Assembly: GCA_900549295.1 (NCBI GenBank)
Contig: URNG01000026.1
Coordinates: 1 to 30,307, forward strand
Direction of reading: 5' to 3'
Length of the DNA stretch: 30,307 nt
Origin: an uncultured Rhodocyclaceae bacterium
Lineage (GTDB): Bacteria > Pseudomonadota > Gammaproteobacteria > Burkholderiales > Rhodocyclaceae
The position numbers and the translations under genes were made by a program. Shown here piece by piece: positions 8,011 to 13,275 of the stretch. The notes beneath the pieces are model-generated. The model saw nothing but the letters and a program-made list of their open reading frames with translations. It searched no databases and was not told where the DNA came from. How positions within the stretch are numbered: position 1 is the stretch's first letter; each line of letters opens with the position of its first letter.

Positions 8011-8038
8011 ATTATACGTCTTTGACGTATAGGCGCAA
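8011..8038 (-). promoter_or_regulatory. higBA-type promoter with palindromic operator
   Basis: On the minus strand TTGCGC (8033-8038) and TATAAT (8011-8016) are spaced by 16 bases. The perfect palindrome TATACGTC-TTT-GACGTATA (8013-8031) fills the spacer and enters the -10 box, as expected for an autorepressed antitoxin operator. The start point would fall at or next to the toxin ATG. Confidence 0.75.
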
Positions 8039-8040
8039 GC

Positions 8041-8088
8041 AAAAAAACCCGGCCATCAAGACGATGCCGGGCTGCTTTGTTTTTGGGC
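8041..8088. repeat. Terminator direct repeat copy 2
   Basis: Nearly identical to 7318-7365: 41 identical bases from CCCGGCC to TTTGGGC, preceded by A-runs, with one mismatch over 48. It can form the same hairpin (CCCGGC with GCCGGG). The two copies bracket the higBA operon and its promoter exactly. Confidence 0.9.
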
Positions 8089-8156
8089 AGAGCCAACCTC
8101 CAATTTTCGATGTAGTTCAGCCCGCCGCCAGTTCTTGTGGGGCTTTGGGTTAAAAA

Positions 8157-8212
8157 TACACACAACTACACATTTCCTTGACAACGCGCCAACGGTGTGT
8201 ATAATTACACAC
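8157..8212 (+). promoter_or_regulatory. hicAB promoter and operators
   Basis: TTGACA (8178-8183), a 16-base spacer and TATAAT (8200-8205) form a near-consensus sigma70 promoter. The palindrome GTGTGTA-TAAT-TACACAC (8195-8212) covers the -10 box. Further half-sites TACACAC (8157-8163) and TACACA (8167-8172) lie upstream of the -35. This arrangement fits binding by HicB. Confidence 0.8.
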
Positions 8213-8232
8213 AGCATCAGGAAAGGACAGTT

Positions 8233-8415
8233 ATGAATTCAAAATTGCTAATCCGGATGCTGGAAGAGGATGGTTGGAGACAAGTACGTATCAAAGGTAG
8301 CCACCACCAATTCAAACACCCGACAAAGCCAGGACTTGTAACGGTGCCTCATCCGAAAAAGGACTTGCCTGCCGGGACTGTAAACAGCATCAAGAGACAA
8401 GCCGGGCTGCAATAG
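8233..8415 (+). CDS. hicA: HicA mRNA interferase toxin
   Basis: A 60-residue HicA of normal length, with the double-stranded RNA binding-like fold of this family. It opens with LIRMLEEDGWRQVRIKGSHHQF, including the catalytic His at about residue 24, and has the VPHPKKDLPAGT segment. HicA cleaves mRNA independently of translation. ATG 8233 follows the ribosome binding site GAAAGGA (8221-8227). The stop codon lies inside a terminator-like hairpin that separates it from hicB. The base composition is more AT-rich than the tail genes, suggesting separate origin. Confidence 0.93.
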   Translation: MNSKLLIRMLEEDGWRQVRIKGSHHQFKHPTKPGLVTVPHPKKDLPAGTVNSIKRQAGLQ

Positions 8416-8426
8416 CCCGGCTTTTT
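8400..8426 (+). terminator. Intrinsic terminator between hicA and hicB
   Basis: AGCCGGGCT (8400-8408) and AGCCCGGCT (8414-8422) form a nine-base-pair stem with a five-base loop, followed by TTTT. The hicA stop codon is at 8413-8415, inside the hairpin. It should lower hicB transcription from the hicA promoter. Confidence 0.75.
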
Positions 8427-8490
8427 CGCCGAGATGCAAAAGCATTTTGCAGCAACAGTTTTTATTTTTTACAACACACAGGAGAAGTCC

Positions 8491-8889
8491 ATGGAATTTC
8501 CCATCGCTATTCATAAGGACGATGGGACCGTTTATGGTGTGATCGTTCCCGATATTCCGGGATGTCACTCCTATGGCGAAACCATCAACGAAGCTATTTG
8601 TAATGCCAAAGAGGCTGTCTATGGCCATATCGAGACGCTGCTTGAATTAGGAGAAAAAGCAGATTTCTCGGCATCTTCGATCGATGACCTTGCAAAGCAA
8701 GATGAGTATGCAGGAGCGATCTGGGCGCTGGTTAATGTTGATTTGTCCGAGCTTGATCCAAAGCCGGAACGCGTCAATGTCAGCCTGCCCCGCTTTGTGC
8801 TTCGCAGAATCGATGAATACACAAAAGCTCACCATGAAACCAGAAGTGGTTTTCTGGCAAGAGCGGCCATGCACGCGTTAGCTGAATGA
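8491..8889 (+). CDS. hicB: HicB antitoxin
   Basis: A 132-residue HicB. The N-terminal partial RNase H-like domain (MEFPIAIHKDDGTVYGVIVPDIPGC, SYGETINEAICNAKEAV) binds HicA. The C-terminal region (VNVSLPRFVLRRIDEYTKAHHETRSGFLARAA) looks like a ribbon-helix-helix DNA-binding domain for autoregulation. ATG 8491 is chosen for its family-like N-terminus and the GGAGAA at 8481-8486; an upstream in-frame ATG at 8434 lacks such support. A separate promoter in the AT-rich 8427-8480 stretch is possible because of the terminator after hicA. Confidence 0.93.
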   Translation: MEFPIAIHKDDGTVYGVIVPDIPGCHSYGETINEAICNAKEAVYGHIETLLELGEKADFSASSIDDLAKQDEYAGAIWALVNVDLSELDPKPERVNVSLPRFVLRRIDEYTKAHHETRSGFLARAAMHALAE

Positions 8890-8910
8890 ACAAGGCAAAA
8901 CAAACTAAAA

Positions 8911-8934
8911 AGCCCATCGAAAGATGGGCTTTTT
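8911..8934 (+). terminator. Terminator after hicB
   Basis: AGCCCATC (8911-8918), loop GAAA and GATGGGCT (8923-8930) form a perfect stem followed by TTTT. A-rich sequence precedes it, so it may also act leftward. Confidence 0.9.
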
Positions 8935-8940
8935 CTATCT

Positions 8941-9069
8941 GGTAGCCGTTTGATTGAAACCCAATCCCAGCGCGCCATCCGGGTCAGATGGCTGCGGTGC
9001 CGCCCCGACCGTGGGTCTGTCCTGACATGTCGGCAGTCCTCACCGGCTGAAAGCCGGCCATCAACGATA
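8941..9069. other. Noncoding gap, no feature seen
   Basis: No gene or clear promoter was recognised between the hicB terminator and the end of the leftward 110-residue ORF. A short inverted repeat, CCGGCTGAAAGCCGG, lies near 9043-9057 and could end the leftward operon. Confidence 0.4.
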
Positions 9070-9402
9070 TCAAGAGGGATCTGGTTCAGCTACTATGTGA
9101 GGTGGTTCCGGTCTATAACGCATCACTTCTACAGGTATGGATTTAAAAAAATCTTCGGGGATCAATAGCGCATGGTCATAAAGATCGAACATCATATTTT
9201 TTATAAAATAATCGTCCTCGTCGATTAACTCAAAACCAGATTTTTTTATCGCACTCTTAATGCTATCTACGCACATGGCATCGAGCTGATCTTGAGTGCC
9301 TTGGAATAAATGCGAATAGAACCGGTAGCGCAATGCTGAGTTCTGCTCATCGGTTAGTTTAACCAAAACCCAATTACTGCAAACTTTTTTATTTTGTTCC
9401 AT
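9070..9402 (-). CDS. Hypothetical protein, AT-rich, 110 residues
   Basis: Not recognised. The acidic 110-residue product has no signal peptide or membrane segment (WVLVKLTDEQNSALRYRFYSH, DEDDYFIKN, and a Pro-rich C-terminus). The coding DNA is clearly more AT-rich than the surrounding phage genes, which suggests recent acquisition. It is the last gene of the leftward set that begins with the repressor, so it may be expressed in the lysogen. The ATG at 9402 has AGGTGA about ten bases upstream. Confidence 0.6.
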   Translation of the reverse strand: MEQNKKVCSNWVLVKLTDEQNSALRYRFYSHLFQGTQDQLDAMCVDSIKSAIKKSGFELIDEDDYFIKNMMFDLYDHALLIPEDFFKSIPVEVMRYRPEPPHIVAEPDPS

Positions 9403-9446
9403 TTTTAATCATCACCTATTTTTTAAGACCGCACTCGATTGGATGG

Positions 9447-9734
9447 TTACCGCTTGGCTGCGAATTCGCGGACAGATTTGCTGATGGTATGGCAAAGGTC
9501 AGCCGTCTTCGGGAACTCAGCGGCAAGCCAGTCGGCTGGAACATAAAAGTGATCTAGGTGCGTAGCTACCGGAGTGCCGTCGTAACCCGCACACAAAAAC
9601 GCCTCCCTTTCGTTGCCAGCCAGCGCCGCTGGAACGAAGACAACACCATCACTCGAAAGGCCGGTAGTGCGCTGCCATCGTGGGATCTTTTTGTTTGTGG
9701 AATTTTCGACTTCAATCCATTCAATATCGCTCAT
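9447..9734 (-). CDS. Hypothetical protein, 95 residues
   Basis: Not recognised. ATG 9734 (MSDIEWIEVENS) is chosen because AAAGGAGA precedes it at suitable spacing; the open frame upstream of it looks random. The product contains IPRWQRTTGLSSDGVVFVPAALAGNEREAFLCAGYDG and FYVPADWLAAEFP, which suggests a small globular cytoplasmic protein. It belongs to the leftward repressor operon and may be a lysogenic-conversion gene. Confidence 0.65.
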   Translation of the reverse strand: MSDIEWIEVENSTNKKIPRWQRTTGLSSDGVVFVPAALAGNEREAFLCAGYDGTPVATHLDHFYVPADWLAAEFPKTADLCHTISKSVREFAAKR

Positions 9735-9801
9735 TTGGCATCTCCTTTGATGATTTTGGCAATGGCGGCGACCGCTCTTCATCGCTACCTGGCTACGGCA
9801 A

Positions 9802-10053
9802 TTACGGTTCGTATATCTCCATAAATCCCTTCCTGCCCCCTTGGGGTACCGCGCTTTCACTGACGGCTGCACTGTCCTTTTGCGCTGCCGCCATGATCAG
9901 ATCGTTGATGGAAGAAACCAGCCGATCGATGCTGTGCTCGAAAACGCGGGCTTTGTAGACATGCGCCGCCAGAATGGCCTGGGTTTTGTCATCGAGCGCC
10001 GGCAGCTCGAACTCAACAGACTCCAAAGCATCCTTCAATGTCGGTCCGTTCAT
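9802..10053 (-). CDS. Hypothetical protein, 83 residues, coupled to repressor
   Basis: Not recognised; mostly helical by composition (LKDALESVEFELPALDDKTQAILAAHVYKARVF). Its ATG (10053) overlaps the repressor stop by four bases, and AGGAGA precedes it inside the repressor gene, so translation should be coupled. That places it in the operon transcribed in the lysogenic state. It has no DNA-binding or membrane motif. Confidence 0.75.
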   Translation of the reverse strand: MNGPTLKDALESVEFELPALDDKTQAILAAHVYKARVFEHSIDRLVSSINDLIMAAAQKDSAAVSESAVPQGGRKGFMEIYEP

Positions 10054-10448
10054 TTCGTATCTCCTTTTTCGTTTGTCCGTGCATCAATGGCTCCGTTGTT
10101 CAAAGTTCTGACAAACGCAAAGACTGCGTCTGCCACGTTTTGTGGAAGAGCCTCTATCTCTTGGAGCAGAGTTTTTTGGCGATCAGTTAGGTGTTGAACA
10201 ACGTAGGCACTACGTTCTTGTGCCGCTTGAACTAACTGCCGTCTCTCTCCTTTTCCTGTGCTTAACCATTCAGGGGATACACGCAACTCTCTAGCGGCCG
10301 GGAACAAGTGCTCGGGGCGAGGATGGATTGTTGTCCCATCGACCCAATACTTGATTGTTGTCCTCGACACGGATATGCGACGAGCAAGCTCCGCCGCGTC
10401 CATACCCGCTTCTGCCAAGCACTTTTTAACGCGATCTGAAAAGTTCAT
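10050..10448 (-). CDS. Phage repressor, XRE family, no peptidase domain
   Basis: A 132-residue protein whose N-terminus (residues 1-65) is a helix-turn-helix domain: AGMDAAELARRISVSRTTIKYWVDG, with HLFPAARELRVSPEWLSTG after it. It runs leftward, divergently from the Cro-like gene, in the position of a CI-type immunity repressor. The usual C-terminal S24 peptidase domain is absent; the remaining 65 residues are a helical region that may dimerise. RecA-stimulated self-cleavage is therefore not expected. TGTTAA palindromes lie directly upstream. Confidence 0.88.
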   Translation of the reverse strand: MNFSDRVKKCLAEAGMDAAELARRISVSRTTIKYWVDGTTIHPRPEHLFPAARELRVSPEWLSTGKGERRQLVQAAQERSAYVVQHLTDRQKTLLQEIEALPQNVADAVFAFVRTLNNGAIDARTNEKGDTK

Positions 10449-10537
10449 TTGTTAAACCTACTTAACAAGCAAAAAAGAGTGTTGACATGAACGGTTCAGA
10501 CCTCTTAACATGGCGGCAATTGTTAAGAGGTCTGAAC
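10449..10537. promoter_or_regulatory. Lysogeny switch: cro promoter and two operator palindromes
   Basis: Between the divergent repressor and Cro genes lie TTGTTAA-N6-TTAACAA (10449-10468) and a 17-base perfect inverted repeat with arms 10494-10510 and 10521-10537, whose inner ends are again TTAACA/TGTTAA. TTGACA (10482-10487) and TAACAT (10506-10511), 18 bases apart, form the likely rightward promoter; its -10 lies in the left arm. The right arm holds the AAGAGG ribosome binding site of the Cro gene. Confidence 0.8.
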
Positions 10538-10744
10538 GTGAAGAAAAGCACTGTTATTCAGTTTTTTGGGTCAGGGGCTGCTGTAGCGAGGGCTCTCGGC
10601 ATCAGACGAGCTGCTGTCAGCCAATGGCCAAATCTGGTTCCAATTGGCAGGGCCTACGAAATCCAAGCACTGACGAACGGCGCGGTGCTTGTCGACCGAG
10701 CGCTCTACGAAAAGCCATCCTGTCATGAGAAATCCACCCCCTAA
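10538..10744 (+). CDS. Cro-like repressor (P22 Cro/YdaS type)
   Basis: A 68-residue DNA-binding protein. The V-KKSTVIQFFGSGAAVARALGIRRAAVSQW N-terminal half strongly resembles P22 Cro, with its helix-turn-helix at residues about 12-31, and GRAYEIQALTNGAVLVD follows the family. GTG 10538 is chosen because AAGAGG lies eight bases upstream and the first residues then match the family; an ATG at 10487 lies inside the promoter -35 box. It should oppose the divergent repressor at the shared operators. Confidence 0.88.
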   Translation: MKKSTVIQFFGSGAAVARALGIRRAAVSQWPNLVPIGRAYEIQALTNGAVLVDRALYEKPSCHEKSTP

Positions 10745-10761
10745 TCGATTTGGAAACTCAA

Positions 10762-10962
10762 ATGAACAAGATCAAAGCTGCACGGCTTGCGCGACATCTC
10801 AAGGCAAAGGAGTTGGCCGCGACGGTCGGGCTGACGCCAGCGTCGATTTCAAAGATCGAGAACGGCAAGGTTGGCGTGAGTTCGGTCACGGCAAAGCGGC
10901 TGGCAGAAGCGCTCGATCTGACCATTGAACAGGTTCTTTTCCCCGAGGAGAAAGCAGCATGA
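10762..10962 (+). CDS. Small XRE-family regulator
   Basis: A 66-residue protein that is essentially one helix-turn-helix domain: MNKIKAARLARHLKAKELA, then VGLTPASISKIENGKVGVSS, then AKRLAEALDLTIEQVLF. The ATG at 10762 fits the domain start. Its stop overlaps the next start (ATGA at 10959-10962). It is the second rightward regulator after Cro and may control the early operon; its target is unknown. Confidence 0.88.
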   Translation: MNKIKAARLARHLKAKELAATVGLTPASISKIENGKVGVSSVTAKRLAEALDLTIEQVLFPEEKAA

Positions 10963-11537
10963 AAATCCCAGCCAACGAAACGGCTTTCATCATGAATCAC
11001 GGCCATTGCGCGGCCGAACCTCAGCGCAGCGAATTCATCACCCAGGTGCTGGCCTTTGCCGATCTGGACAGCTACCCCCGGAGAGCGGACTTCATGAAGG
11101 CATTCTCGCCCGGTGGCACCAGAGCCGAACGCCAACGCGAAGCGGAGGCGCTGGCCCACGCGGCTTACCTGGATATAGATGCCTACAAATTCGCGGCGAG
11201 AAGAGCGAAATCGAAATTTCCTTGGCCCGAGCCTAAAAGTGAATTTGTGAGGACTTTCTTGACCTACGGTGGCGGTTTCTATGCCATCACTACTGAGCAA
11301 CATCGGCTCGCCTTCTGCAACTGGTTGCTCGTCGAGTGCATGCAGGAATTCCCCCACCGCGATGCTTTCGTTCAGCATTTCTCGGCCGGTGGTGACATCG
11401 CCGAGCGCCAACGCATCGCCGAACTGATTGAAAGCGATGGCTGCATTTTGATGGGCGACATTGTTGATGCCGCTTTTCAATGCGCCAGAATTCCCGATCG
11501 CCTGGTGAACTACGCCGGTGAAGACGGCGTCCGTTGA
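10959..11537 (+). CDS. Orphan protein with an internal tandem duplication
   Basis: Not recognised. The 192-residue product contains two related halves: residues about 40-65 (YPRRADFMKAFSPGGTRAER) and about 130-155 (FPHRDAFVQHFSAGGDIAER) align well, each followed by an Ala/Glu-rich helix. This indicates an internal duplication of a roughly 90-residue unit. It is coupled by overlap to the XRE gene upstream. No catalytic motif or membrane segment is seen. Confidence 0.75.
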   Translation: MKIPANETAFIMNHGHCAAEPQRSEFITQVLAFADLDSYPRRADFMKAFSPGGTRAERQREAEALAHAAYLDIDAYKFAARRAKSKFPWPEPKSEFVRTFLTYGGGFYAITTEQHRLAFCNWLLVECMQEFPHRDAFVQHFSAGGDIAERQRIAELIESDGCILMGDIVDAAFQCARIPDRLVNYAGEDGVR

Positions 11538-11553
11538 CCGGGAGGAAAACACC

Positions 11554-11646
11554 ATGCAAGTCATCAGCCTCAACCTCAATTTCTCCGGCGTCGTCCTGCC
11601 GGTGGTCGATTGTGAAGATTCAAAAGGAGGGAAATATGCTGATTGA
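11554..11646 (+). pseudogene. Truncated copy of antirepressor N-terminus
   Basis: ATG 11554 with its GGAGG ribosome binding site opens a 30-codon frame whose first 22 residues (MQVISLNLNFSGVVLPVVDC) match the full gene at 11829 with two changes. The frame then runs into unrelated sequence and stops at 11644-11646, overlapping the next gene start. It is either a dead fragment or a short coupled leader peptide. Confidence 0.75.
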
Positions 11647-11812
11647 TTTGGATGATCTGATTACCGAGGGGCTTGACCTCGCAAAGATGGCCGCGATAGC
11701 AGACCTAACATTAACAATCCTCAATGGCCGCAATAGCAAAGAGGCTATGTGGCTGGCGAATGCGCTGGAATATCTGCGCGACGAGTGCGAAGCGCACGAC
11801 GACGTTCACTGA
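11636..11812 (+). CDS. Hypothetical protein, 58 residues
   Basis: Not recognised. The product (MLIDLDDLITEGLDLAKMAA, NGRNSKEAMWLANALEYLRDECEAHDD) is acidic and probably all helical. A strong ribosome binding site, AAAAGGAGG (11622-11630), precedes the ATG. The gene lies exactly between the two copies of the duplicated antirepressor 5' end, so it probably entered with the duplication or is the remnant of a replaced gene. Confidence 0.7.
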   Translation: MLIDLDDLITEGLDLAKMAAIADLTLTILNGRNSKEAMWLANALEYLRDECEAHDDVH

Positions 11813-11828
11813 CGGAAAGGAAAACACC

Positions 11829-12353
11829 ATGCAAATCATCAGCCTCAACCTCAATTTCTCCGGTGCCGTCTTGCCGGTGGTCGATTGCGAAGACGGGTTC
11901 CAGCGGGTTCCGCTGAAGCCGATTTGTGACGTCATTGGCCTGAAATGGGAAACCCAGCGCATGAAGGTTCAGGACGGTTATTTGGCCCGCCGCCTGGGTA
12001 CCTGCACCCCCCTTATGGGGGGCGCAGGTCAGGATCGTGAGATGGTTGCCATACGTGTTGACCGGGTTGCATCTTTCCTCTCTACGATTAATCCAGACCG
12101 CGTGCGCGCAAACGGCAACATCGACGCTGCCGACTTCCTCGAAGCCAAGCACCGCGAATGGGACGACCTCATTCACGCCTACGAACAGCAGCGCGGCCAA
12201 ATCTTCGGCGGTTCCTTCAAGAAGGCGATGGCGCTCACCCGTATCGACAGGATGCGCGATCCCGCCTTGAAGAAACTGGCCCTGGCTGAACTCGGCGTCA
12301 CTTTGCCGGAACCGGATAAAACGCCGACTACCGGCGATCTGTTTGCAGCATAA
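11829..12353 (+). CDS. Phage antirepressor, P22_AR_N-type N-terminal domain
   Basis: A 174-residue protein. Residues 1-115 fit the phage antirepressor N-terminal domain: PVVDCEDGFQRVPLKPICDVIGLKWETQRMKV, then RVDRVASFLSTINPDRVR, then a REWDDLIHAYEQQ helix. The usual longer C-terminal Ant domain is missing and is replaced by a short tail (LAELGVTLPEPDKTP). Such proteins can bind and inactivate phage repressors. Since the repressor here lacks a peptidase domain, an antirepressor is a plausible route to induction. The ribosome binding site is AAAGGA; the 5' end is duplicated upstream. Confidence 0.82.
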   Translation: MQIISLNLNFSGAVLPVVDCEDGFQRVPLKPICDVIGLKWETQRMKVQDGYLARRLGTCTPLMGGAGQDREMVAIRVDRVASFLSTINPDRVRANGNIDAADFLEAKHREWDDLIHAYEQQRGQIFGGSFKKAMALTRIDRMRDPALKKLALAELGVTLPEPDKTPTTGDLFAA

Positions 12354-12373
12354 GCAATTCACCCGGCCAGATC

Positions 12374-12940
12374 ATGCAAATCACTCCGCACAAAACCACC
12401 ATCGCCACCCTGGCGCATTGGATCGAAGCCTGGCGCAGGGCGCAGGGCATGAGCAAGCAGACGGCGGCGGCGCTGATCGTTGAGGCGCATGAGCGCATCG
12501 GCGGGCCGGCCACCACCGGCATCGAGTTCGCCAGCAACCCGGATGCCTATAAACGGGTGGCGGTGAATTGCGACCGCATCTACCGCTGGCTGGACGATCT
12601 CACCAAAGACACGAACCACCTGCCGGCCAATATGCAGCCGAGTATTCTGGCGGCGCTGCCGGATCAGTTCCGCATTCACGCCTTGAACGACCTGCTCTGG
12701 CCGCACCGGCTGGCGGTGCGCACGGTGGGCATGCAGGAGGAAAACCCCACCCCGGCCATGCTGAAAAGCCTGCTGCGCGAATCGGCGGAAGCCGCCGCCG
12801 CGTTTGCCGATCTGCTCGATGGTGCAACCGAGGTAGAGCTGATCGAGGCCGGACGGCAACTGGCCGAGGCGGAAGCGGAAATCAGCGCCCGGCGGGCGAT
12901 GGTGGAAGGTTTGCTGGCGCGGCGGCAGGTGGCGCGATGA
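12374..12940 (+). CDS. YdaT-like phage regulatory/toxin-domain protein
   Basis: A 188-residue protein. Residues about 10-110 resemble the YdaT family of the Rac prophage: an N-terminal helical region (IATLAHWIEAWRRAQGMSKQTAA), then the DRIYRWLDDLTKDTNHLPANM block and the IHALNDLLWPHRLAV block. The C-terminus is an Ala/Glu-rich coiled coil. YdaS/YdaT-type pairs have been treated both as toxin-antitoxin systems and as phage regulators similar to CII. The gene overlaps the Ogr-like gene by four bases (12937-12940). Assignment is from pattern memory. Confidence 0.6.
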   Translation: MQITPHKTTIATLAHWIEAWRRAQGMSKQTAAALIVEAHERIGGPATTGIEFASNPDAYKRVAVNCDRIYRWLDDLTKDTNHLPANMQPSILAALPDQFRIHALNDLLWPHRLAVRTVGMQEENPTPAMLKSLLRESAEAAAAFADLLDGATEVELIEAGRQLAEAEAEISARRAMVEGLLARRQVAR

Positions 12941-13197
12941 GCATGCAAATCCCCTGCCCCCACTGCGGCACGCCCGGCCACATCCGCACCAGCAGGCGCA
13001 TCTCGGAAAGCAGCAAGGAAGCCTACATTCAATGTCCGAACATCGAATGCTGCCATGCCTGGAAGGCCATCGTTTCGGCGGTTGCCACCATCTGCCCGAG
13101 CCTCAACCCGAACCCAAACGTTTATATCCGGCCCTCGGGAAAGACCCGCGCGCCGCCGGATGAAAACCAGGGGGAACTGCTCTTGACCATCGGCTAG
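12937..13197 (+). CDS. ogr: Ogr/Delta-type zinc-finger late gene activator
   Basis: An 86-residue protein whose first 60 residues closely match P2 Ogr and P4 Delta: CPHCGTPGHIRTSRRISES, then KEAYIQCPNIEC, with zinc ligands at about C7, C10, C33 and C38. These proteins bind upstream of P2 late promoters and activate capsid and tail operons. It is coupled to the YdaT-like gene upstream. Unlike in P2 it lies in the early region, far from D. The C-terminal tail (PPDENQGELLLTIG) is not conserved in P2. Confidence 0.9.
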   Translation: MSMQIPCPHCGTPGHIRTSRRISESSKEAYIQCPNIECCHAWKAIVSAVATICPSLNPNPNVYIRPSGKTRAPPDENQGELLLTIG

Positions 13198-13275
13198 CCC
13201 CCTCTCCCCTACCCCTTTCAACACCACGCCGCACCTGTTTTTCAGGCGCGACGGAATCCTTTTGCTCGAATTTTC

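Larger units (their letters stand above)
11535..11892 (+). repeat. Direct duplication of the antirepressor 5' end
   Basis: About 83 bases at 11535-11617 recur at 11810-11892 with roughly nine differences. Each copy covers the upstream stop codon, the ribosome binding site and the first 21 codons of the antirepressor. The offset is 275 bases. The 58-residue gene lies between the copies. Confidence 0.9.

Noticed and set aside
10487..10537. ATG 10487 as start of the Cro-like gene
   Set aside because: It overlaps the -35 hexamer TTGACA and would translate the operator; GTG 10538 has a ribosome binding site and the family N-terminus.
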